DNA from: CAVSBT01 sp964609465
Lineage (GTDB): Bacteria; Chloroflexota; Dehalococcoidia; DSTF01; JALHUB01
Direction: 5' to 3'
Length of the DNA stretch: 7,257 nt
Assembly: GCA_964609465.1 (NCBI GenBank)
Contig: CAZSSQ010000124.1
Location: 1-7,257 of the forward strand
Both the position numbers and the translations under genes were made by a program. Shown here in pieces: positions 1 to 5,046 of the stretch. Each line of letters starts with the position of its first letter. Positions within the stretch are counted from its first letter, which is position 1. The notes below the pieces were generated by a model. It did no database searches and had not been told where the DNA came from. It worked only from the letters and a program-made list of their open reading frames with translations.

Positions 1-732
1 GTCCACCAGCTCAACGACGCCGTCACCGCTGGTAGCTACCGTCTTCAGCACGGGGATGCCGCGCTCGTCGCCGCCCCTGGAGACCAGGGCCTGGAGCTGG
101 TGGACCAGGGTGTCGGCGCCGGGCTGGTCGGCCTTGTTCACTACCAGGATGTCGGCGATCTCCAGGATGCCGGCCTTCAGAGCCTGCACGTCGTCGCCGG
201 TGCCGGGGGTGTTGACGACCACCGTCGTCTCAGCGGCGCCGGCTATCTCCACCTCGTCCTGGCCGGCCCCCACCGTCTCGATGAGCACGGCGTCCTTGCC
301 GGCAGCGTCCAGGACGGCCACCACCTGCGCCGTAGCCGAGGCCAGCCCGCCCAGGGAGCCACGAGTGGCCATGCTGCGCAGGAAGATCTCCGGGTCCGAG
401 GTCAACTCCTGCATGCGGATGCGGTCGCCGAGGAGGGCGCCGTGAGTGAAGGGGCTCGACGGGTCGACGGCGACGATGCCCACGCTGCGCCGTCGTCGGC
501 GCAGCTCTCGCGCCACGGCCCCGGCCAGCGTGCTCTTGCCAGAGCCGCTGGCACCCGTCACACCGATGCTGTGAGCGCGCCCCGTGTGGGGATAGAGGAG
601 GCGGAGCGCCTCGTAGCCCCCGGGCTCGCCGTTCTCGACCAGGCTAATGACGCGGGCCAGGGCCCGACGTTCGCCGGCCAGCACCTGCTGCACGAGAGCC
701 TCCACCACATCCGGCCCTCGCGCCGCCCTCAC
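1..732 (-). CDS. meaB: MeaB/ArgK-type G3E GTPase, methylmalonyl-CoA mutase chaperone (C-terminus off the window)
   Basis: GTPase that binds methylmalonyl-CoA mutase, gates loading of adenosylcobalamin and protects the enzyme from inactivation. The 244 codons visible are open to the left edge; the family is usually about 310-330 residues, so roughly the last 70-85 are missing. Visible motifs: P-loop GASGSGKST (residues 60-68), VDPSSPF (89-95), LGDRIRM (101-107), the switch-like ETVGAGQDE (152-160) and the guanine-specificity NKAD (199-202). The N-terminal stretch VLAGERRALARVISLVENG (17-35) is typical of the family. The GTG at 732 overlaps the upstream TGA stop by 4 nt and has AGAGG about 9 nt upstream. 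GTGs at 708 or 705, behind GAGGG, would give a more family-like N-terminus, so the start is uncertain by about 8 residues. The P-loop departs from the usual GPPGAGKST. Its position directly after the B12-binding subunit supports the assignment. Confidence 0.93.
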   Translation of the reverse strand, partial: MRAARGPDVVEALVQQVLAGERRALARVISLVENGEPGGYEALRLLYPHTGRAHSIGVTGASGSGKSTLAGAVARELRRRRRSVGIVAVDPSSPFTHGALLGDRIRMQELTSDPEIFLRSMATRGSLGGLASATAQVVAVLDAAGKDAVLIETVGAGQDEVEIAGAAETTVVVNTPGTGDDVQALKAGILEIADILVVNKADQPGADTLVHQLQALVSRGGDERGIPVLKTVATSGDGVVELVD

Positions 733-1172
733 GACGGCTTGCCTCTGGTGACGGAGGTCCCGCCGCTACCGGCGGTGGGGACATTCTGATGGATGAACTC
801 GATGATCTCCTCTGTGGTCGCGCCGGGTCGGAAGATGCCCTGGAAGCCCATCTCCCGAAGAGCCGGCAGGTCCTCGTCGGGGATGATGCCGCCAGCGAAG
901 AGAAGGGCGTCGTCCACCCCTCGGGTCTTGAGCTGCTCGATTACGCGGGGGAACAGCTCCATGTGAGCCCCGGAGAGGATGCTGAGGCCGACGGCGTCCA
1001 CATCCTCCTGAAGGGCGGCCTCGGCGATCATCTCCGGTGTCTGGCGGATGCCGGTGTAGATGACCTCCATGCCGGCGTCGCGGAGGGCGCGGGCCACCAC
1101 CTTGGCGCCCCGGTCGTGCCCGTCCAGCCCCGGCTTAGCGATGAGCACCCGGATCTTGCGCTCTTGCGTCAT
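729..1172 (-). CDS. mcmA2: Methylmalonyl-CoA mutase small subunit, cobalamin-binding domain
   Basis: This 147-residue protein is a stand-alone B12-binding Rossmann-like domain, equivalent to the C-terminal part of single-chain mutases. It pairs with the large subunit encoded at 3136-4812 to convert (R)-methylmalonyl-CoA to succinyl-CoA. The base-off/His-on signature DGHDRG is at residues 17-22, with His19 as the expected lower axial cobalt ligand. It is followed by SIL (64-66) and the GG pair (94-95) that complete the DxHxxG...SxL...GG pattern. The length matches split-type small subunits. The ATG at 1172 has GAGGTG at 1183-1188 on this strand, 10 nt upstream. Its stop overlaps the meaB start by 4 nt, suggesting translational coupling. 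A 110-nt gap separates it from the upstream VOC gene and may hold its own promoter. The symbol follows the mcmA1/mcmA2 convention for split mutases. Confidence 0.95.
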   Translation of the reverse strand: MTQERKIRVLIAKPGLDGHDRGAKVVARALRDAGMEVIYTGIRQTPEMIAEAALQEDVDAVGLSILSGAHMELFPRVIEQLKTRGVDDALLFAGGIIPDEDLPALREMGFQGIFRPGATTEEIIEFIHQNVPTAGSGGTSVTRGKPS

Positions 1173-1200
1173 GTGCCAATCCCACCTCTACCTAGAATGA

Positions 1201-1224
1201 GGCGCGGCCCTCTCCAGCCGCGCC
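1201..1224. repeat. Perfect 8-bp inverted repeat (GGCGCGGC / GCCGCGCC)
   Basis: Arms at 1201-1208 and 1217-1224 enclose an 8-nt loop. In the minus-strand transcript the stem is followed by UCAUUCU, which is too poor in U to be a convincing intrinsic terminator. If transcription starts near 1221, about 7 nt past the TATAAT at 1233-1228, most of this stem would form the extreme 5' end of the mcmA2-meaB message, where it could affect stability. Confidence 0.5.
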
Positions 1225-1254
1225 CCCATTATAGACGGATCAGGCCACAGATGT

Positions 1255-1281
1255 GGCGGAGGGCTTTGGCCCTCCACCGCC
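1255..1281 (-). repeat. Gene-end stem-loop after the second VOC gene
   Basis: Core arms GGAGGGC (1258-1264) and GCCCTCC (1269-1275) with loop TTTG on the plus strand, extended by GGC (1255-1257) pairing with GCC (1279-1281) across a 3-nt bulge. It begins right after the TAA of the VOC gene on the minus strand. It could stabilise the 3' end of an upstream transcript or attenuate read-through. There is no U-tract, so it is not called a terminator. Confidence 0.5.
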
Positions 1282-1282
1282 A

Positions 1283-1687
1283 TTATTGCCGTTGGAGGAG
1301 CTGGATCGCCACCCCGTGGCTCGACTCGCGGTCGATGCGCGCCAGGCGCGTCCCCTCCCACACGCCGGGCTCGGGGTCGGACACCTGCACGCCCTGGGCG
1401 CGCAGCTCAGCCACCGCCGCCTCCAGGTCATCCACCTCGATGGCGAGGGAGAACACACCCTCGCCGCGTTCGTCCATGAAGGCTGCCAGTCGGTGGTCTG
1501 GCGTCAGGGGCTGCGCCAGCTCCACGAAGGCGTTGCCCGCCGGCAGGCTGCCCAGCCTCACGTTCGAGCCGGCCGGCTGGAAGACGCGCTCCACCTTCAG
1601 GCCCAGGTTACGCTCCCAGGCCTGCGCCGCCTCCTCGAGCTCGCGCACGGCGACGACCACGTGGTCGAGCCGCTTGAGACGCGCCAC
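1283..1687 (-). CDS. VOC-fold (glyoxalase/epimerase-like) protein with atypical metal site
   Basis: This 134-residue protein has the paired beta-alpha-beta-beta-beta layout of the vicinal-oxygen-chelate superfamily and clearly resembles the adjacent methylmalonyl-CoA epimerase. Shared features include an LDHVVVAV first strand and an ERGEG...E-DD segment. In epimerases the metal is held by His, Gln/Glu, His and Glu. Here His9 and Glu56 occupy the first two positions, but the HH pair of the true epimerase is Phe79-Ser80, and the final Glu is Gln129 (GVAIQLLQ instead of GVLVELAQ). A classical epimerase role is therefore doubtful. It may bind a CoA ester or another ligand, use a different metal geometry, or be a structural partner of the epimerase. 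The GTG start (1687-1685) has GGAGAG just upstream, overlapping the stop of the epimerase gene 9 nt away, so the two are probably translated together. Confidence 0.88.
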   Translation of the reverse strand: MARLKRLDHVVVAVRELEEAAQAWERNLGLKVERVFQPAGSNVRLGSLPAGNAFVELAQPLTPDHRLAAFMDERGEGVFSLAIEVDDLEAAVAELRAQGVQVSDPEPGVWEGTRLARIDRESSHGVAIQLLQRQ

Positions 1688-1696
1688 ATCCCTCTC

Positions 1697-2098
1697 CTAT
1701 TCCACCGGCTGGGCCAGCTCCACCAGGACGCCCCGGTGCGCCCGCGGATGGAGGAAGCAGATGAGCCCAGCCAGCCCCCGGCGCGGCTGCTGATCGATGA
1801 GCTCCACGCCGCGCTCCTTGAGACCGGCCAGCTCGGCCTCGATGTCATCCGTCTCGAAGCAGATGTGGTGGAGGCCCTCCCCGCGACGTTCCAGGAACCG
1901 AGCCACGCCGCCCTGCGGGTCAATGGGCTCCAGCAGCTCGATCTCGCAGTCGCCCAAAGTGAGAAGGGCCGCCCTGACCCCCTGCTCCTCTACGGTCGCT
2001 TCCTTATGTAAAGGGAGCCCCAGGGCGTCCCGATAGAAGCCGTACGCCTCCTCCAGGCTCCGCACGACGATGCTGACGTGGTGCACCTTCTTGATCAT
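1697..2098 (-). CDS. mce: Methylmalonyl-CoA epimerase
   Basis: Interconverts (S)- and (R)-methylmalonyl-CoA, supplying the isomer used by the mutase. The protein has 133 residues, close to the usual length. Metal ligands expected from the family are all present: His7 (VHHVSIVV), Glu54 in CEIELLEP, His78 in EGLHHICFE and Glu127 in GVLVELAQP. The VEEQGV segment (36-41) carries the family's catalytic glutamate, probably Glu38. Residues 49-58 and 70-85 match the epimerase signature almost exactly. The ATG lies 6 nt after the stop of the DinB-like gene upstream. Only a weak AGG-like site precedes it, so translation probably depends on coupling to that gene. Two GC-rich inverted repeats sit 17-50 nt upstream, inside the end of the preceding coding region. 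Confidence 0.95.
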   Translation of the reverse strand: MIKKVHHVSIVVRSLEEAYGFYRDALGLPLHKEATVEEQGVRAALLTLGDCEIELLEPIDPQGGVARFLERRGEGLHHICFETDDIEAELAGLKERGVELIDQQPRRGLAGLICFLHPRAHRGVLVELAQPVE

Positions 2099-2104
2099 GA
2101 TGCG

Positions 2105-2608
2105 CTAGCCTATGGCCCCGCGGGGCATGCCGGGCGGCACCGCCCGGCCCACCTTCCCCCGCTCCTTCCACTTCCAGATCTGGCGGCCGTGCTCGCTGAA
2201 GTGATCGATGCCCTCCTCACAGACGATGCGGCGGGCCGCCTCTCCCTCTGCAAAGCGCTCCTGGGGCAGAACCCGCACGGCCCGAGCGAAGGCGTCCTTG
2301 GCCATATGAAGCTCCGTCTGCACCTCCTGCACCGAGGCGTCGCGCCACTGCTCCACGAAGCCGGCATTCCGGGCATTCACGTCGCTATCGTTCAGGCTCT
2401 CCGGCGCGGCCTGCTCGCCCTGGGCCAGACCCTCCAGGGCCCTGGTTCCCTCACGCAACCAGGCCGCGATGTGGGCCAGGATGTCCTTCACCGACCACGC
2501 ATCGAGCATGGGGCGCACCTTGTCGGCGTCACTCAGGCTCATGAGGACGCCGTACAGGCTCTCGTACTCGCCGTCAAGGTCTTTGAGGAGGGCTTCTCTC
2601 TCACCCAT
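2105..2608 (-). CDS. DinB-like / ClbS-DfsB-type four-helix-bundle protein (second copy)
   Basis: This 167-residue, mostly helical protein belongs to the DinB/YfiT-like superfamily, whose members are divalent-metal-binding bundles that include thiol-dependent transferases and self-protection or hydrolase proteins. The expected metal triad is intact: His46 in the conserved WSVKDILAHIAAW segment (38-50), and His136 and His140 as HFSEH in the last long helix. The closest family type I recall is ClbS/DfsB, but the substrate cannot be read from sequence. There is no signal peptide or membrane segment. A Gly/Pro/Arg-rich tail of about 19 residues (149-167) follows the bundle and coincides with strong inverted repeats in the DNA. 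The ATG at 2608 has GGGGAG 6 nt upstream. It lies 53 nt after the related gene at 2662-3120 and 6 nt before the epimerase, clearly inside the mutase operon. Function there is unknown. Confidence 0.9.
   Translation of the reverse strand: MGEREALLKDLDGEYESLYGVLMSLSDADKVRPMLDAWSVKDILAHIAAWLREGTRALEGLAQGEQAAPESLNDSDVNARNAGFVEQWRDASVQEVQTELHMAKDAFARAVRVLPQERFAEGEAARRIVCEEGIDHFSEHGRQIWKWKERGKVGRAVPPGMPRGAIG
2115..2148. repeat. Two adjacent GC-rich inverted repeats before the epimerase gene
   Basis: A 12-bp perfect palindrome GCCCCGCGGGGC (2115-2126) is followed by a 9-bp inverted repeat with a 2-nt centre (GCCGGGCGG-CA-CCGCCCGGC, 2129-2148). Both lie in the last codons of the second DinB-like gene, 17-50 nt ahead of the epimerase ATG on the minus strand. 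They could form mRNA structure affecting coupling or processing, but high GC content makes such repeats more likely by chance. Confidence 0.5.
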
Positions 2609-2614
2609 GCGTTG

Positions 2615-2634
2615 CTCCCCTTGGCCCGCGGGCC
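2615..2634 (-). promoter_or_regulatory. Intercistronic site: GGGGAG ribosome-binding site and 12-bp palindrome
   Basis: GGGGAG (minus strand, 2615-2620) lies 6 nt before the ATG at 2608 and fixes that start. Directly beside it is the perfect palindrome GGCCCGCGGGCC (2623-2634). The rest of the 53-nt gap between the two DinB-like genes shows no promoter. Confidence 0.55.
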
Positions 2635-2661
2635 GGATCGACCATACCCGGCGGCCAGGAG

Positions 2662-3120
2662 CTACAGCCCCTCGCGCTTTCGCCAGGCCTGGATGTCCTC
2701 AGTGTGCTCGCTGTCGTGATAGGCGCAGATCTGGAGCATGCCCCGGGCGAACTGCCCCTCGGCCAGCGCCGAGTCCGGCAGCCGGCCTATCGCGTCCAGC
2801 AGCGACCGGCGGGAGATGTCGAGCTCCCGCCATGCCTGCTCCAGCGAGAAGTGGCGGCGCAGGGACATGATCATGGCATTGTACTCGTCGACGCGCTTGA
2901 GGTCGAAGGTCGCCAGCGCCGGGGCGTCGCCGCGGGCGACACGTTGCATGTCTGGCAGGGCCATCTCCTCGTAGGAGGCGACGTGGCAGAGCAGGTCCTT
3001 GACGGACCACTCGCCCACCGCCGGCCTCATCATCTGCTCCTCCGTCAGCCCCTCGACGGCGACCAGGAAGCTCCGGCGCGCCTCTTCGACCCGGGCCAGC
3101 AGTTGTTCCTTGTCACCCAT
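2662..3120 (-). CDS. DinB-like four-helix-bundle protein (first copy)
   Basis: This 152-residue helical protein belongs to the DinB/YfiT-like superfamily. It carries the full presumed metal triad: His46 in WSVKDLLCHVASYEE (38-52), and His135 and His139 as HDSEH near the C-terminus. It is a diverged relative of the gene at 2105-2608. Both have the WSVKD-hxxH helix with His at residue 46, an acidic N-terminal helix and an HxxxH final helix, but the middle regions differ. It lacks the Gly/Pro-rich tail of the second copy. The ATG at 3120 has GAGGAG (3127-3132 on this strand) 6 nt upstream, and only 15 nt separate it from the stop of the mutase large subunit, so co-transcription is expected. Possible roles include a metal-dependent thiol or acyl-thioester chemistry linked to CoA metabolism, but nothing in the sequence proves this. 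It is predicted to be cytoplasmic. Confidence 0.9.
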   Translation of the reverse strand: MGDKEQLLARVEEARRSFLVAVEGLTEEQMMRPAVGEWSVKDLLCHVASYEEMALPDMQRVARGDAPALATFDLKRVDEYNAMIMSLRRHFSLEQAWRELDISRRSLLDAIGRLPDSALAEGQFARGMLQICAYHDSEHTEDIQAWRKREGL

Positions 3121-3135
3121 CGGCTGCTCCTCGCT

Positions 3136-4812
3136 CTATACCGTCAGGGTTTCTTTCTGTTCGCCCCAGACGCCGCGAAGGACGTCGCAGATCTCGCCCA
3201 GGGTGGCGTGGGCCTCGACTGCCTCAATGAAGGGAGGCATCAGGTTCTCGGTGCCCCGCGCGGCTTCTTCGATGCGCCCCAGCAGGCGGCGCACGCGGTC
3301 GCCATCGCGACGGGCCCGCAGCTCGCGCAGGCGCCGCCGCTGCCGTTGCCCGACCCGCGGGTCGACCCGGAGCAGCCCCTCCAGGGGCGGCTCCTCGGTC
3401 ACGTACTTGTTCACCCCCACGACCACGCGCCGGCCCGCCTCCAACTCCCTCTGCATGCGGTAGGCGTTCTCCTGGATCTCCCGCTGCGGGTAGCCCTGCT
3501 CGATGGCCGCCATCGCCCCGCCGATATCGTCGATACGGTCTATGTAGGCCTGGGCCTCTGCCTCCACCCTGTCCGTCAGGTGCTCCACATAGTAGGCCCC
3601 ACCCAGGGGGTCCACGGTGTCGGCCACCCCGCTCTCGAAGGCGATGACCTGCTGGGTGCGCAGGGCGAGCTGCTGCGACTGGTCGCTGGGCAGGGCCAGG
3701 GCTTCGTCGCGGGAGTTGGTGTGCAAAGACTGCGTGCCGCCCAGGACGGCGGCCAGCGCCTGGAGGGTGGTGCGGATGACGTTGTTGTCGGGCTGCTGAG
3801 CGGTAAGAGTGACGCCCCCCGTCTGCGTGTGGAACCGGAGCATCATCGAGCGGGGATCGCCGGCGCCGAAGCGCTCCTTCATGATACGAGCCCACACGTG
3901 GCGGGCCGCTCGGAACTTGGCCACCTCCTCCAGGAAGTTGCTGTGGGAGGCGAAGAAGAAGGAGAGCCGCGGCGCGAAGTCGTCCACGGCCAGCCCGACG
4001 CCCAGGGCCGCCTCCACGTAGGCGACCGCGTTGGCCAGGGTGAACCCCACCTCCTGGCCCGCCGTCGAGCCCGCCTCCCGGATGTGGTAGCCGCTGATGC
4101 TGATCGTGTTCCAGGAGGGCAGGTGGTCGCGGCACCACGCGAAGACGTCTGTTACGAGGCGCATGGATGGCCTGGGCGGGAAGATGTAGGTGCCGCGGGC
4201 GATGTACTCTTTGAGGATATCGTTCTGGACGGTGCCCCCCAGCTTCGAGAGGTCGGCGCCCTGCCCCCTGGCCACCGCCACGTACAGCGCGAGGAGAACA
4301 GCGGCGGTGGCGTTGATGGTCATGGAGGTGGTCACCCGCTCCAGGGGAATGTCCCGGAAGAGGGTCTCCATGTCCAGTATGGAGCAGATGGACACGCCCA
4401 CCTTGCCCACCTCGCCGGCGGCCAGGGGGTGGTCGGCGTCGTAGCCGATCTGGGTAGGCAGGTCGAAGGCCACCGAGAGGCCGGTCTGGCCCTGCTCCAG
4501 CAGGTACCGATAGCGGCGGTTGGACTCCTCAGCGTCGGCGAAGCCAGCATACTGGCGCATGGTCCAGAGCCGGCCCCGATACATGGTCGGCTGGACGCCA
4601 CGCGTGTAGGGATACTGCCCGGGGAAGCCCAGCTTCTCCAGGTAATCCCAGGAGGCCAGGTCCTCAGGAGCATAGAGGACGTCCACCTCGGCCCCGGAGC
4701 TGGTCTCGAAGGGGCCCGCCCGTCCGGCAGGCGGGTCCGGCCGCCCGGGGGAGCGCTCCACCGCTTTGCGGAGGGTGGCCTCTAACCACTCCTTCTTGCT
4801 GCGACTGGGCAC
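3136..4812 (-). CDS. mcmA1: Methylmalonyl-CoA mutase large (catalytic) subunit
   Basis: Adenosylcobalamin-dependent mutase TIM-barrel subunit that rearranges (R)-methylmalonyl-CoA to succinyl-CoA with the separate B12-binding subunit. The chosen GTG (4812) gives 558 residues, usual for split large subunits, and AGGAAA lies 6 nt upstream. The frame stays open to an ATG at 4926, but that is upstream of the predicted transcription start and adds an unconserved 38 residues. Compared with Propionibacterium MutB, key residues are kept at an offset of one: Thr76, Met77, Arg81, Thr84, Arg86, Tyr88 (MutB Tyr89), Gln196, Arg206 (Arg207, substrate carboxylate) and catalytic His243 (His244). Tyr88 and Arg206 favour methylmalonyl-CoA over isobutyryl-CoA, whose mutase has Phe and Gln there. 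MutB Tyr75 is replaced by Gln74 in the RGVQPTMYRGR segment, which I recall as common in split-type mutases. There is no C-terminal B12 domain; the chain ends soon after TLGEICDVLRGVWGE. Confidence 0.96.
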   Translation of the reverse strand: MPSRSKKEWLEATLRKAVERSPGRPDPPAGRAGPFETSSGAEVDVLYAPEDLASWDYLEKLGFPGQYPYTRGVQPTMYRGRLWTMRQYAGFADAEESNRRYRYLLEQGQTGLSVAFDLPTQIGYDADHPLAAGEVGKVGVSICSILDMETLFRDIPLERVTTSMTINATAAVLLALYVAVARGQGADLSKLGGTVQNDILKEYIARGTYIFPPRPSMRLVTDVFAWCRDHLPSWNTISISGYHIREAGSTAGQEVGFTLANAVAYVEAALGVGLAVDDFAPRLSFFFASHSNFLEEVAKFRAARHVWARIMKERFGAGDPRSMMLRFHTQTGGVTLTAQQPDNNVIRTTLQALAAVLGGTQSLHTNSRDEALALPSDQSQQLALRTQQVIAFESGVADTVDPLGGAYYVEHLTDRVEAEAQAYIDRIDDIGGAMAAIEQGYPQREIQENAYRMQRELEAGRRVVVGVNKYVTEEPPLEGLLRVDPRVGQRQRRRLRELRARRDGDRVRRLLGRIEEAARGTENLMPPFIEAVEAHATLGEICDVLRGVWGEQKETLTV

Positions 4813-4846
4813 GGCGGCTTTCCTGATAGATAGATGGTCGGGACAA

Positions 4847-4874
4847 AGGAGGACGGCCCCGCAGCCGTCCCCCC
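4847..4874 (-). promoter_or_regulatory. Leader hairpin upstream of the mutase operon
   Basis: GGACGGC (4851-4857) and GCCGTCC (4864-4870) form a perfect 7-bp stem with a 6-nt loop. In the minus-strand RNA the stem extends outward by G-U, G-C, G-C and G-U pairs to 11 bp. It sits in the predicted 5' leader, 34 nt before the GTG start. Only UU-G-U follows the stem, so an intrinsic attenuator is possible but weak. It does not resemble a cobalamin riboswitch, which would need far more sequence. Confidence 0.45.
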
Positions 4875-4906
4875 GCCTAGGCGCTCCAGGCTCGCGCCGG
4901 AATGCC

Positions 4907-4936
4907 AGTGTAGCGGCCAGCCGCACCGGCTGTCAA
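4907..4936 (-). promoter_or_regulatory. Predicted sigma70-type promoter for the mutase operon
   Basis: On the minus strand, a perfect -35 TTGACA (4936-4931) is followed after 18 nt by TACACT (4912-4907), which matches TATAAT at 4 of 6 positions. Transcription would start near 4900, giving a leader of about 88 nt that includes the hairpin at 4847-4874. This start would exclude the upstream ATG at 4926 and supports GTG 4812 as the mutase start. Confidence 0.6.
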
Positions 4937-4994
4937 CGCGAAGCGGGCGCAGCCCAATCGGCCTGGTTCGCATCACGCATGGCACGCGTGCGCC

Positions 4995-5022
4995 TTGATA
5001 AGTCCCGGACGAGGCGTACAAT
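4995..5022 (+). promoter_or_regulatory. Predicted sigma70-type promoter for the PAS sensor gene
   Basis: TTGATA (4995-5000) and TACAAT (5017-5022), each one base from consensus, are separated by 16 nt. The predicted start near 5029 gives a short leader of about 18 nt. It diverges from the mutase promoter, with about 58 bp between the two -35 boxes. Confidence 0.65.
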
Positions 5023-5033
5023 GCTCCCATCCA

Positions 5034-5040
5034 GGGAGGT
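5034..5040 (+). promoter_or_regulatory. Strong ribosome-binding site (GGGAGGT)
   Basis: GGGAGGT ends 6 nt before the ATG at 5047 and settles the start of the PAS sensor gene. Confidence 0.8.
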
Positions 5041-5046
5041 CACGCC

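Larger units (their letters stand above)
1173..1282 (-). promoter_or_regulatory. Intra-operon gap with three inverted repeats and a possible promoter
   Basis: This 110-nt gap is the only sizeable break in the minus-strand gene cluster. On the minus strand, in order: a stem-loop just past the VOC stop (1255-1281; 7-bp core GGAGGGC/GCCCTCC, 4-nt loop, plus 3 more pairs across a bulge); an inverted repeat GCCACA-GA-TGTGGC (1244-1257); a perfect TATAAT (1233-1228); an 8-bp stem-loop GGCGCGGC/GCCGCGCC (1201-1224); and the Shine-Dalgarno of the B12-binding subunit. No good -35 lies 16-18 nt from the TATAAT; the best match is GCCACA at 18 nt, 3 of 6 bases, which falls within the inverted repeat. The layout fits a processing or weak termination site followed by a promoter with a regulator-bound palindrome, but this is inference. 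Neither hairpin has a proper U-tract. Confidence 0.4.

Noticed and set aside
1201..1281. Intrinsic terminators in the 1173-1282 gap
   Set aside because: The stems are good, but neither is followed by a U-rich tract in the minus-strand RNA. They are listed as inverted repeats only.
2623..2634. 12-bp palindrome GGCCCGCGGGCC between the DinB-like genes as an operator
   Set aside because: It contains only G and C in a GC-rich genome and has no promoter nearby, so chance is likely.
789..2719. Overlapping plus-strand open frames opposite the epimerase, VOC, DinB-like and B12-subunit genes
   Set aside because: They are shadows of minus-strand genes in high-GC DNA, with no recognisable domains or start signals.
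2704..4785. Very long open frame on the plus strand (693 codons) opposite the mutase large subunit and a DinB-like gene
   Set aside because: Its product is low-complexity and rich in Gly, Val, Arg and His, as expected from the antisense of a GC-rich gene. The opposite strand has unmistakable conserved proteins with ribosome-binding sites.
4813..4900. Possible cobalamin riboswitch in the mutase leader
   Set aside because: The predicted leader is about 88 nt with one simple stem. I see no B12-box-like core, and the length is too short for the known class.
4813..4926. N-terminal extension of the mutase to ATG 4926
   Set aside because: The extra 38 residues look unlike the family, lie partly over the leader hairpin and start upstream of the predicted transcription start. 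GTG 4812 has a ribosome-binding site.
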